From contig JAZQNA010000016.1 in NCBI GenBank assembly GCA_045627125.1, forward strand, positions 5,617-69,616: a stretch of 64,000 bases of DNA. Direction: 5' to 3'. The position numbers and the translations under genes were made by a program. Under the pieces are notes generated by a model that worked only from the letters and a program-made list of their open reading frames with translations, searched no databases and had not been told where the DNA came from. This DNA comes from UBA3291 sp045627125 (lineage in GTDB: Bacteria; Patescibacteriota; Gracilibacteria; Absconditabacterales; Absconditicoccaceae). Shown in pieces: positions 47,052-56,291 of this stretch. The first letter of the stretch is position 1; the number at the start of each line of letters is the position of its first letter.

Positions 47052-48296
47052 TTATCCTAAAATCATTTTGAAGGTTTTTTTTCACTTTCTTAATAAAGCT
47101 ACTCAGTTTATTAAATCAGATTTTTTAAGTGCTGTAGCAATATCTTCTACTTTATTTTCATTTAAATATATTGAACCAGCTTGAATCATTTTTTTAGCTT
47201 CTCCGTTAGATGTTGCTAATCAGCTTTCTACTAGTAATTCCAAAAGTCTAATTTCATCTCATTGTAAATTTACACTTCAAGTTTCACGAGCTAGTGCGGC
47301 TTTTTCATCTTCTGACATGTTTGAAATGATTGTTAATTTATCTGTGTCTCAAAATAGCACATCGATAATTTTTTGTACTTTGTTATATTCAGTTTCTCCA
47401 TGAAGGTCTTTGATAAATTCTTTTGCTAAAGTTTTTTGAGCTAATCTATGTTCTGGGGCTTCATTATGCTTTTTCATAATCTCTATAATTTCATCTGGGC
47501 TCAAGAATGTAAATACTTTCAAATATTCTTCAACTTTATTGTCATCACTATTAACGAGGTATTGGTAAATTTCGTAGGAACTAGTCTTATTTTTGTCTAA
47601 CCATAAGGCATTTCCAGCACTTTTACCAAACTTATTTCCTGAATTGTCTAAAATTAATGGCATAGTAAAAGCATAAGCGTTTTTTCATAATTTCTTATTG
47701 ATAAGTTCAATTCATGTAGTAATATTTCACCATTGATCAGATCATTCAACTTGCATGATACAATTCTTAGTCTCATATAGGTGTAAGAAATCATATCATT
47801 GTAATAGTGTATATGTAAATTCAGCAAATGTAATACCAGTTTCTAATCTTCTATTAATAATATCTTTATTTAGCATATAACTTACATTGATATATTTTCA
47901 GATTTCACGTAAAAAATCCAATATAGTAATATCTTTTGTCCAATCATAATTATTTACAACTTCTACATTTCCATTAAATAAATCTGATACTTGTTTCTTT
48001 ATTCATTCAAAATTTTTCTGGACTGTTTCATATGCGATGATTTCTCTTTCAGCTGTTGGTCTAGGATCTCAAATTAATCCAGTAGCTCATCAAACTAATA
48101 AAATTGGATGATGTCCAGCTTTAGCGAGACGCTTTACTGTGATTAAACTACTATAATGTCCAATATGTAAGCTATCAGCCGTAGGATCAGTACCTCGATA
48201 GAAAGTAGCATTGCAACTATTTATAATTTTTTCTAAGTCATCTCATGCGGTATCCTTGATAAGACCACGTCGCTGTAATTCTTCAAATAAATTCAT
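47052..48296 (-). CDS. tyrS: Tyrosyl-tRNA synthetase
   Basis: 414 residues. The HIGH motif is in DSLHIGHYSSLI, followed by LVGGATGLIGDPRP. The Tyr-binding segment is YTLLQGYDFLHLYE with MQVEGSDQWGNITTG. The KMSKS loop is GNKFGKSAGNALWL. The C-terminal S4-like domain has LLVESGLATSNGEAKKMI. Normal length. It heads the tyrS-gtrA-sua5 run. Confidence 0.97.
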
Positions 48297-48427
48297 AAAT
48301 TTTTAAATGAATAAATAAAAAAATAATCATTTTATTATGGTTTGGATTATAGGATTTTGTGGAGAATATGCAAGATGTTATGTATATAAACTATTTTGAG
48401 TATGAGGTTATAATTTTTTATTGAGAA

Positions 48428-48455
48428 AAGGGAATCGTTGATTCACGATCCCCTT
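48428..48455 (-). terminator. Terminator of lipoprotein gene 1
   Basis: An 11-bp stem (aagggaatcgt / acgatcccctt, one G-U) followed by TTTTCTC on the minus strand, 19 bp past the stop. Confidence 0.85.
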
Positions 48456-48473
48456 AAGTGTGTGAGATAAGAA

Positions 48474-49265
48474 TTATCTCCTTTTCTTTGCTTTGCTCTT
48501 GGTCGTTTTCGATAGTTTTTCTGCTTCTGCAAGCCTTCTATCAAAATCTACTTCTTGTCCTGCTTTGTTATAGATTTTGCCTAGGCTTAAATCAACAACA
48601 TCTCCTGGGAAGACATAAGATGTATATTTTCCTAAATAGTTGAGATATACATCTTTGTTAACAATCTTACCATTTGATTTTATAGGAATTCCTATAGTAT
48701 CAGCAGCGTTACCCCAAGCTTTTAAGTCTGGAAGGTAGTTAGCAAGTCCTTCGCCTTCTTTGATGGTAAATCGTAAAGGAAGAGAATTTGTTATAAGTTC
48801 ATCTTCTGAGAATCTGGATTCAATAAGTCCATTTCCACAAACTAGGAACTTGCGCTCAATTTCTCCTTTAGTGTAGATATTGACAAGTATTTGCCAGTCT
48901 ACTTTTCCATCGTGAGTGCTTCCATCTCTAGATTCTACTCCGAAGACTTTGCCTCTTACTCTTGAGAAACTTATAGAGTCAGGTCTTTCAGGATAGAGAT
49001 AGTGACTAACGTTTCTTGTAAGAACCTGTCTCCATTCACGAACTAGAGCGTCGGCTTCCTCCAACTGGCCGTTGCTAGCGAGTGAATACCACTTATTGAG
49101 TGGAAAGACTGTCGAGTCTTCTTGTGTGGGTTCGGAGTCACTTCCAGCCCATAGGTAGTTGGTGACTCTTTCTTGATCCATAACAGGATCGTTTTTGCAT
49201 GAAGTGCATAAGCACACCATGGCAATCATTACCATTAAGGTAACTTTTAAAGAAAAATGTTTCAT
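48474..49265 (-). CDS. Bacteroidota-like lipoprotein 1, probable recent transfer
   Basis: 263 residues starting MKHFSLKVTLMVMIAMVCLC, a lipoprotein signal ending in TSC-KNDP, so the mature protein starts at a lipidated Cys with an Asn-Asp segment after it. The rest is a soluble domain with an FKBP-like look (the TIKEGEGLANYLPDLKAWG part followed by PGDVVDLSLGKIYN), ending in a basic tail KTTKSKAKKRR. All 18 glycines are GGN and none is TGA. Stop is TAA. The base composition is richer in G+C than tyrS beside it. It has its own promoter and terminator. The ATG at 49265 is chosen because an upstream in-frame ATG lies before the predicted transcript start. Confidence 0.85.
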   Translation of the reverse strand: MKHFSLKVTLMVMIAMVCLCTSCKNDPVMDQERVTNYLWAGSDSEPTQEDSTVFPLNKWYSLASNGQLEEADALVREWRQVLTRNVSHYLYPERPDSISFSRVRGKVFGVESRDGSTHDGKVDWQILVNIYTKGEIERKFLVCGNGLIESRFSEDELITNSLPLRFTIKEGEGLANYLPDLKAWGNAADTIGIPIKSNGKIVNKDVYLNYLGKYTSYVFPGDVVDLSLGKIYNKAGQEVDFDRRLAEAEKLSKTTKSKAKKRR

Positions 49266-49311
49266 ACTGTTTTTTTTTTGGTTTGTTCTTTTTTTTAATT
49301 TTTTGTTATAT

Positions 49312-49341
49312 ATAATATATGTTATTTTTAACAAAAGTCAA
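49312..49341 (-). promoter_or_regulatory. Promoter of lipoprotein gene 1 (TTGACT-18-TATTAT)
   Basis: On the minus strand TTGACT (49341-49336) and TATTAT (49317-49312) with an 18-bp spacer. The leader to the ATG at 49265 is about 40 nt, A-rich and without a Shine-Dalgarno sequence. Confidence 0.75.
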
Positions 49342-49414
49342 GTAAAATATCAGTGAAGTGTCTTTTTATACATTAAAATTTTTATTGACTATAGAACATT
49401 GAGCGAAACAATTC

Positions 49415-49442
49415 TTGAAAAAAAATTTTTGAATTGTATAAT
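49415..49442 (+). promoter_or_regulatory. Promoter of gpmI (TTGAAA-16-TATAAT)
   Basis: TTGAAA 49415-49420 and TATAAT 49437-49442, 82 nt upstream of the gpmI ATG. Confidence 0.65.
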
Positions 49443-49523
49443 ATAAATTAGTAATTTGCGTTAAGTTTGATTTTAATAAGCTTATTCGTGAATAGGTGTT
49501 TTTATTTGATTTGTTTGAAAATT

Positions 49524-51059
49524 ATGTTACAGAAAACTGCTTTGATAATTTTAGATTGATTTTGATTAAACAACAGAACTCCAGAAGAAAATGCTATTGT
49601 TCAGGCAAGTACTCCAACTTTTGATAGACTTTTTTCTTGTCCATTTGGGAAATTAGAAGCATCAGGTCGTGCAGTTTGACTTCCTGATGGACAAATGTGA
49701 AATTCAGAAGTTTGACATACTACACTTTGAACAGGTAGAATTATAAAACAATCTTTGGTGGCAATTTCAGATTTGTTTGATGAATGAAAGTTTGCTGAAT
49801 TGGAAGAATTTAAAACATGAATTAATCATGTTCGTGAAAATGGTTCTGCTTTACATTTATTATGACTTTTTGGACCTGGTGGAGTACATTCAATAGATAC
49901 TCACATGAAATCTATGATTCAGATAATTCCAAGTGATGTAAAAACGTTTTTGCATTTGTTTTTAGATTGACGTGATGTCCCTCCTCAATCAGCTTTATGA
50001 TTTATGAAAGAATTTGAGGATTTTTTAAAAGATTATCCTAATGTTAATATTTCTACAATTGGTGGTAGATATTTTTGAATGGATAGAGATAATAATTGGG
50101 ACCGTGTACAAAAAGCGTATGATGAAATCGTGTTTCAACAAACTCAGACTTCAGATATTCCTAGTCAATATATTGAAAAATGTTATGCTGCATGAGAAGT
50201 TGATGAATTTGTAACTCCTGTTAGCTTTTTATGAACAGAGCCTATAGAAGATGGAGACTGTGTATTCTTTTTAAATTTTCGTGCGGATAGAGCTAGACAG
50301 TTTACTCAAGCCTTACAAGTATCAAAAGATGAAGGAAAAAAAGATTTATATGAGAAGTGGAGTCCGGCATTTATTACAAAAAAAATGCCTAAATTATATT
50401 TTGTGGCAATGACTAAATATTTTAAAGAATATGATGGACCAACATTTTTGGAACCAAAGAATGTTAAAAATACACTTTCAGAGGTTATTTCTTTAAATGA
50501 TTTACGTCAGTTCCATTTGGCAGAAACTGAAAAGTTTGCACATGTAACTAAATTCTTTAATGCAGAAAAGGAGATTGTTTATGATTGACAAAAAAATTTA
50601 TTAATACCTTCCCACAAAGTTGCAACTTATGATTTAGATCCAGAGATGTCTGCAGAGGAAATTTTACAAGCCTTACTTAAAGAGGGGCATAATTTTGATG
50701 CATTTATTGTAAATTTTGCTAATGGAGATATGGTTGGACATACATGAAGTATGTCTGCTGCAATAACAGCTGTGGAGAAATTAGATTCTGTTGTCGCTGA
50801 ATTATTAAAACGAAGTAAAGAAAATGATGTAGATATTTTGCTTACAGCAGATCATGGAAATTGTGAAGAGATGTGAACTCCTGAGCTGCCTAAAACTTCT
50901 CATACAACTAATTTAGTACCATTTCGACATATTCATCAGTGAGAAGTTCAGAGTAACATAGAAGAACTCGGAGGACTTTCAGATTTGGCTCCTACAATGT
51001 TGAATTTATTATGAATAGAGGTCCCAGAGGATATGACATGAAGGTCATTGGTAAAATAG
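49524..51059 (+). CDS. gpmI: Phosphoglycerate mutase, cofactor-independent
   Basis: 511 residues of the alkaline phosphatase fold. The N-terminal metal site is TALIILDGFGLN, the phosphoserine is in DGQMGNSEVGHTTLGTGR, and LGLFGPGGVHSI is followed by FLDGRDVPPQSA. The second metal set is VNFANGDMVGHTG with LLTADHGNCEEM. It interconverts 3- and 2-phosphoglycerate in glycolysis. The gene ends one base before the XRE gene's stop on the opposite strand. Confidence 0.97.
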
Positions 51060-51060
51060 T

Positions 51061-51252
51061 TTATTCATTAATAAAAATATCTTCAACTTTTGCTCAAAAA
51101 ATTTTTGAGATATCAAAAGCTAGTTTTAGTGATGGATTATATTTCCCCATTTCAAGAAAAACAATAGTTTCTCTTCTAACTCCAACTTTATTTGCTAATT
51201 CTTGTTGGGTTAAGTTATATTTTGCTCTAAATTCTTTAATTCTATTTTTCAT
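51061..51252 (-). CDS. Small XRE-family transcriptional regulator
   Basis: 63 residues, a single helix-turn-helix: MKNRIKEFRAKYNLTQQELA followed by NKVGVRRETIVFLEMGKYNP and a short dimerising end (LKLAFDISKIFGAKVEDIF). This is the minimal YozG-like Xre repressor. It starts 18 bp after the membrane-protein gene and is cotranscribed with it. The inverted-repeat element upstream of that gene (51692-51718) is a good candidate operator. Confidence 0.9.
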
Positions 51253-51270
51253 GTTAATTATAAATAAATT

Positions 51271-51663
51271 TTAAAGTCCTGTTTTTTCTGGATGATGAAG
51301 GTAATAGGTGTAACATCCTCGAGAAAGAAAGAGGATTAGATATAGAGAAGATAATAAGGCTTCTGTTGCAGAAATTAAATCTATAAAATGAAAGAATGCA
51401 TCAAAAATAAATGTAATACATAAAATAAAACAATATAATTTAGCTGTTAAAGCCAAAGCTGTATATCAAGCTTTCTTTGTCATTTCATCTTTTTGTTTTT
51501 TAGAATCGGGGATTAATAAGGTTCAAAGCATCCAACTACCTGCAAAACATAGAGAAAAAGTTGCCCAGAATGGATTTCATTCATAGAAAATAATTAAAGA
51601 AATTCATCATAACAGTAAACAACCTGATAAGATCAGATTTTTAATTTTTTTAGATTTGGTCAT
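51271..51663 (-). CDS. Four-helix membrane protein paired with the XRE regulator
   Basis: 130 residues with four helices in two hairpins: ILSGCLLLGGISLIIF, FWATFSLCFAGSWMLGTLLI, a charged cytosolic loop (DSKKQKDEMTKKAG), then LYCFILCITFIFDAFF and EALLSSLYLILFLSRG. Membrane protein plus tiny Xre protein pairs are a recurrent bacterial unit (DUF2178-like and others). The function is unknown. It starts at 51663, next to the operator candidate. Confidence 0.8.
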
Positions 51664-51691
51664 GAAATTTGTTTTAAATGTTAAAAATATG

Positions 51692-51718
51692 TAACATAAT
51701 GTTATATAAATATAACAT
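51692..51718. promoter_or_regulatory. Triple TAACAT/ATGTTA inverted repeat, candidate XRE operator
   Basis: TAACAT-A-ATGTTA (51692-51704) overlaps ATGTTATA-TAAA-TATAACAT (51699-51718). Three half-sites alternate in orientation, 29-55 bp upstream of the start of the membrane-protein/XRE operon. Confidence 0.7.
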
Positions 51719-51775
51719 ATTAGAAATCAAGAGATAAAAATTTTTATTTTAATGTAATGCAGTTTGTAAGTAAAA

Positions 51776-51803
51776 GGATGCAGCATGAGTACATGTTGCA
51801 TCC
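51776..51803 (-). terminator. Terminator of lipoprotein gene 2
   Basis: A long stem (ggatgca-cat / atg-tgcatcc, one internal mismatch) is followed by TTTTAC on the minus strand, 18 bp past the stop. Confidence 0.8.
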
Positions 51804-51820
51804 TATATGTAAGGAGAATC

Positions 51821-52624
51821 TTAGAACCAGCTTTTCCAGTATAATCCAAATCCTCCTATTTCCCAGTCTTCAGGTAATATTTCGAAACCTGTCAGGCTGG
51901 ATGTTTCTATCGGATAGAAATATCCGTTTTTGGTATTATCGATTTCTATTCGGCGATATTCGCCACGATAATCTAGCCCGTAGAGTCTAATGAAAGCTCC
52001 GTCAGGGTATTCTTCAGAATTTATCGAGACAAACGATAATCCATATTTTCCATCCCCAACGAGGCAACAGGGTATCTGTATTAGAGAGCTATCAGGAGCT
52101 TCATAAAAGACTTTACTTATATCTTTTATGTCCCATGCAATAGCTGCGCAGGCGGCTGTTGGTTTGAGGATAAATTTTTCGTCATGATCTATATAAATTT
52201 CATCCTCAATAATTAGAGATTTCTCTGAAGAAAATACGATATCTTCATCTGTACAATTGGGTCCTATGGTGATTGTTATTGACCAAGGCCCCCGGGGAAC
52301 TCTAGTGGAGAACTCGTTGAACTCCTCATCTCCGCTATAAGATACTGTTTCTTTTGTATATTGGTGGGTCATTGTTATGGTCCATCCGTGGCCATTACAG
52401 CCTTCTACAAATTCTAGAGCCTCTACGGTAGAGCGTGTTGTATTCACTTTTATTGAAAAGGTTACTGAGTATGTTTCATTTAGCTGAAACAAGTTGTCAT
52501 ACTCATCAACCAACTCTGTTTTGTTATCGCAACTTGTCATAAATGTGCAAACCATTGCGATGATGGTAAACACGACAAAACCTCTCACTTCCTTTGCCTT
52601 GTTGGTCCTTGAACTTTTTGTCAT
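51821..52624 (-). CDS. Bacteroidota-like lipoprotein 2, probable recent transfer
   Basis: 267 residues starting MTKSSRTNKAKEVRGFVVFT, with a lipoprotein signal ending at CTFMTSC-DNKTE. The mature part is beta-rich, resembling Bacteroidota fimbrillin or cell-surface accessory lipoproteins, with CAAIAWDIKDIS near residue 170, GDGKYGLSFV and NGYFYPIETSSLTG near the end. The same blocks occur in lipoprotein 3, so the two are homologous. All 18 glycines are GGN, none TGA. Stop is TAA. A longer start at 52669 is rejected because it falls at the predicted transcription start. Own promoter and terminator. Confidence 0.85.
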   Translation of the reverse strand: MTKSSRTNKAKEVRGFVVFTIIAMVCTFMTSCDNKTELVDEYDNLFQLNETYSVTFSIKVNTTRSTVEALEFVEGCNGHGWTITMTHQYTKETVSYSGDEEFNEFSTRVPRGPWSITITIGPNCTDEDIVFSSEKSLIIEDEIYIDHDEKFILKPTAACAAIAWDIKDISKVFYEAPDSSLIQIPCCLVGDGKYGLSFVSINSEEYPDGAFIRLYGLDYRGEYRRIEIDNTKNGYFYPIETSSLTGFEILPEDWEIGGFGLYWKSWF

Positions 52625-52673
52625 TTTTTGTTTGAATTTGAGTTTATGTTTAGTGAATTCTTCGCACATATAT

Positions 52674-52703
52674 ATTATATATATTTTTTTATATATAAGT
52701 CAA
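52674..52703 (-). promoter_or_regulatory. Promoter of lipoprotein gene 2 (TTGACT-18-TATAAT)
   Basis: Minus-strand TTGACT (52703-52698) and TATAAT (52679-52674), spacer 18 bp. The leader to the ATG at 52624 is about 43 nt. Confidence 0.8.
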
Positions 52704-52728
52704 TATTTTTTTGTAAATAATAAAATGA

Positions 52729-52747
52729 GGTAGGGGGTAGCCCTACC
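52729..52747 (-). terminator. Terminator of lipoprotein gene 3
   Basis: The stem ggtaggg / ccctacc with a 5-nt loop is followed by TCATTTTATT on the minus strand. Confidence 0.75.
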
Positions 52748-52752
52748 ACACT

Positions 52753-52788
52753 TAATTAGAAGAATGCTTCTAATCAGAAGAAGGCTTC
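52753..52788 (-). repeat. In-phase 18-bp tandem duplication at a stop codon
   Basis: Two adjacent 18-bp units on the minus strand differ at two bases. The first (52788-52771) is GAAGCCTTCTTCTGATTA, the second (52770-52753) GAAGCATTCTTCTAATTA. Each encodes EAFF then a stop-position codon: TGA in the first copy, TAA in the second. Under code 25 the protein reads through the first as Gly and stops at the second. Confidence 0.9.
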
Positions 52789-53478
52789 TTTCCAGCCTTC
52801 TGTATCAATGCCGAAGCTTGGTTCGGCGAACGGATTCAAAAAATAAAATTTTCCGTATTGTCCGTTAACAATTTGCCAATTCTTTGTTTCGAAACTTCCA
52901 TCTGTTGATGATGTTTCTAACATAAGAGGACCTTCGTCCCAATTTTGTTGGATAAATGAAAAGCCAAATTTTCCTTGAGTAGAATGAGGTATTTCTGTAT
53001 TTCCCCATCTAGGGGTTTCTGTTGTGCGTCTGTCCCAAACTATTGAGAAACAGTGTAGAGTGGCGGATAAATTATATTTGTTTAATCCACGTTTTACATT
53101 GATAATCTCCTCGTTGAGCTGTGCAGGAGGAGTTGCGAACATAACAATGTTTTCAATAAATACATCGGGTTTTGTGTCGCTACCGCCGTAAACGAGGTAT
53201 TCTCCAATGGGAATGCTCACGCTTTGGTCTGAGTATAGGTCGTAGACCTCACTAGTTTCTAGATTCTGAAGACAGATGTAATACCTTTGAGGCATGACAG
53301 CTTCAAGGGCAGTGGTAATGTCATCAGTCACAGTGGTGCGAGTCATTTCGCCAGATACAACTTCAGTCGTAAAGCTGACTGTTGCATACTCTTTCTCTGG
53401 CAAATTATCGTCTTGAGAACAGCTACAAACAAAAACAGCAAAGATACTTGCTACAAGAATAAAAAATCTGTTTTTCAT
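52756..53478 (-). CDS. Bacteroidota-like lipoprotein 3, with a duplicated 3' end
   Basis: 240 residues under code 25 (234 if TGA at 52774 were the stop). The signal MKNRFFILVASIFAVFVCSC leads to a lipid Cys followed by SQDDN, a Bacteroidota-type start of a mature surface lipoprotein. The mature part (TLHCFSIVWD, GKFGFSFIQQNW, NGQYGKFYFLNP) parallels lipoprotein 2. In an early segment, TRTTVTDDITTALEAVMP resembles fimbrillin-type proteins. All 14 glycines before the terminal repeat are GGN. The duplicated end supplies a TAA after the TGA. Own promoter and terminator. Confidence 0.85.
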
Positions 53479-53527
53479 AATTTTGTTAAGGTTTTAGTTA
53501 TAACACAGACTATTCTGTGTCTGTGAT

Positions 53528-53557
53528 ATTGTATACATATATTTATAGAAAAGTCAA
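53528..53557 (-). promoter_or_regulatory. Promoter of lipoprotein gene 3 (TTGACT-18-TACAAT)
   Basis: Minus-strand TTGACT (53557-53552) and TACAAT (53533-53528), spacer 18 bp, about 43 nt of leader before the ATG at 53478. It lies between the end of murF and this gene. Confidence 0.75.
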
Positions 53558-53559
53558 TA

Positions 53560-54921
53560 TTATTTTAGAAAGTCTTCCTTTTTCTTTATCCAAAAATCTG
53601 ATTGCCTAGTTAGTAGTTGTTCATTAGATTTTTCTTTCAAAAAATGCTTTACAGCTTCTTCCAAGAAAATTGTATTCTGACTTCATTTAAAGATTAAAAG
53701 TGTAGGATTTGAATCGTTTTTTTCTTTTAAAGAATTTTCTATATCTTTTTCTAGTTCTTTTAATGATTTACAAACTGTTAAATTTTGAGTAGCTCAAATC
53801 TTATCTAGTTCATCGGCTAAATAGTTTTTCATAGATTCTCATAAAAGAAATAATTTATCTCATGCTTGAGAAACATATCAAGCTAATTTGCGATGTTCAG
53901 TTTCTGTTAAGTCTCAAAGTTCTCTCATATCTCATAGTATTAGCCATATTTCGCTTTTAGGAAAGCAATTTTTTTTGATTGAATATACAGTATCTATGGT
54001 TTTTCTTACACTTAGGGGGGAAGCGTTGTATGTAGAATCGATAATTATTGAATCATGTTTTCATTCGAATATTGAAAGTCTTCCAGGCTGTAATTTATAG
54101 TTTAATTCTAATTGATTTTTTGGATTTAAATGTAAATCTACTTTTCGTTGATATGCCAAAATTTCAGCTATTCATAAAGCTACTCAGATATATCAATAAT
54201 TCATTTTTCATAATAAATTTGTTTCAATTTTATATTCCTGATTCCTTATGTATAATGAAAAATTTGATTTTAAGTCCGAATAATGTTCTCCTTTTTTAAA
54301 TGTTTGATTGCAAAATAATATATCTGCGTTAGTGTCATCAGAGTCTAAGGTTTGGTACATTATTTTGTCTACTTTGATTCTAGGTGCCAGTTGCTTAGCA
54401 TATTCATCATTAATATTCAAAAAAACTAATGATTTTGTATTTAGAGCCATTTTGATTTCTTCGCTAGCAATCTTTTGAGGATCTCAAAATTGTTCACTAT
54501 GTACAGCATCTATAGCTGTAAATACTCCGATATCAGGATGAGCTACTTTAAGTATGAAATCCATTTCTCAAGGATTATCGATTCAGTATTCTAATACGAT
54601 GACATCGTATTTTTTCTTTCAAAAGATTGCTGTAAATAATGCTTTAAATTCGACTTTTAACATGTTCAAAAATGAAGGATTCCGTTCTGTAATTTCAAAT
54701 ACACTTAATGAAAGTCAGAATTCTCAATTGAAGTTCTTTGGAGAAGTTGAAATAATTTTATTAGGAAAAAAATGTTGCAAAGTTTGGTAAATAATCATAC
54801 GACATGAGGTTTTTCACACACTTCAGTTAATTCAAATTACAACAGGATTGTGGCGTTTTAAGTAATGATGTGCACAATTTGCTAGAAAAGAGTAGCATCG
54901 ATGAAGCAACTTTTTTTTCAT
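53560..54921 (-). CDS. murF: MurF-like Mur ligase lacking the N-terminal domain
   Basis: 453 residues. The ATP-binding P-loop is GINGSVGKTS at residues 30-39, far nearer the N-terminus than in E. coli MurF (about residue 107), so the uridine-nucleotide-binding N-terminal domain is absent. The central part has KKKYDVIVLEYGIDNPGEMD, and the C-terminal domain has IIDSTYNASPLSVRKTIDTV with WLILGDMRELGDLTETEHRK, both diagnostic for MurF. MurF adds D-Ala-D-Ala to the UDP-MurNAc-tripeptide. It fits alr at 32125. It is the last of a run with the AI-2E-family gene (24 bp). Confidence 0.85.
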
Positions 54922-54944
54922 ATTGTTTAAATTTAAGTAAATTG

Positions 54945-56291
54945 TTATTTCTTAGAACATTTTGCTTTTTTTATAGGCAGTTGAATTTCTCAATTTTCTG
55001 GAAATGTTTTGTCTATTTGAGGTACACGAAAGGCTAGGGAAGCAATTACAGCCATAGGTACAGCTAATAAAACTCAGAAAAATCACATTATGCTTCCACA
55101 TAGTAGGATACAAACAAATACAAGTAATGGACTAACTCCTAGAGTTTTTCACATCATTACAGGTACTAAAAATTTTTCTTCAGATTGCTGTATAATTGTG
55201 TATAGAATCACTATGGCTAAGACTCCTCGTCGTCATGTAAATATTAGTGCTGAGACAGCGGCCGGAGTTGCTCATAAGAATGGGCCAAGATATGGAATAA
55301 TTTCAAATAATCATGCTAGTAAAGCAAGTGTTCCTTTTTGTGGTATGGAAAATCCAATTCGATCTAATATCCGTAATCCTATATAAGAAGCTAATCAAAT
55401 AAATAAACAAAGGCAAAGCTGGCTTTTTAATCGTACAGCTATTCCTGAATATGCAGCATCTATTCTGGCTCGACTAGAAGACATATGACGTAGCAAATAT
55501 TTTAAAGTATATTTGATATCATATAAAGATATAGAGAAAAATACACATAATGTTAATACGATTGCTGAATCAGCGATTCGACTAAATATGTTTCAGAAAA
55601 TATTTAATGCTTGTCATGCGATGACTTTAACATATTCGCTGGACGTACTTAGAATATTTCAAATATTGTCGCGGAAAACTAGCAATAAATCATCGGTATT
55701 GGAATTCTGAAATCGTTGAATAATTTCTTCTTTAAAGAATCCTGGCATTCGACTTATTTGATTAATGTATCATGGCAATCATAATTCAGTGATAGAAGAT
55801 TCTATACGTAGTAATCGAGACATAAAAGATTGAAGCAATTCTGTTCATCGATTAAAAAAGAATGGAATCAAAATCATGAATCCAGATAATACAAATATTG
55901 TTGCAATAATATATGTAATTAAAATTCATAGTCATCTACTTTTTGTAAGTCTTTGCCAAAATATGACAACTCATTCCAATGCGAGTGAAATGATGAATGC
56001 AGCAATTACCATATATAAATATGATAATGATGTGTACATCATGTATCAAAGCACAACTACACATAATCATAATAGTCGAAATTTGAGCATTTTTTTCGTG
56101 GTAATAACAGATTCTATAGTTCTATTATTATCTTCTTCTAGTAAATGATCAGTGGAAATATCCATTGAAGGTGTTGGAAAACGTTTTTCGTTCTTTGAGT
56201 GAAAATTAAATTTCCATGTCTTAAAATTATTGTTAAATTTTTTGAAGTTTTGTTTAGACTGTTGTCGTAAATCTTTTATTTTTGTCAGCAT
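54945..56291 (-). CDS. AI-2E-family (PerM-like) transporter
   Basis: 448 residues. A charged N-terminal tail of about 75 residues precedes seven or eight helices. Family marks include the pair-wise helix 1-2 region, the long extracytosolic helical domain (about 150-240), and IPYLGPFLGATPAAVSALIF with a VPVMMGKTLGVSPLLVFVCI segment. Members export AI-2 or act as Na+/H+ antiporters, and the substrate here is not defined. Its start overlaps the rnpA stop by 16 bp. Confidence 0.9.

Noticed and set aside
52625..52669. Longer start for lipoprotein 2
   Set aside because: The ATG at 52669 falls at the predicted transcription start, and the lipoprotein signal fits the ATG at 52624.
48474..53478. Assembly chimera as the cause of the TGA-free genes
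   Set aside because: The three genes are interleaved with code-25 genes (gpmI, XRE pair) and share the same promoter type as native genes, so a simple chimera is unlikely, though read mapping would settle it.
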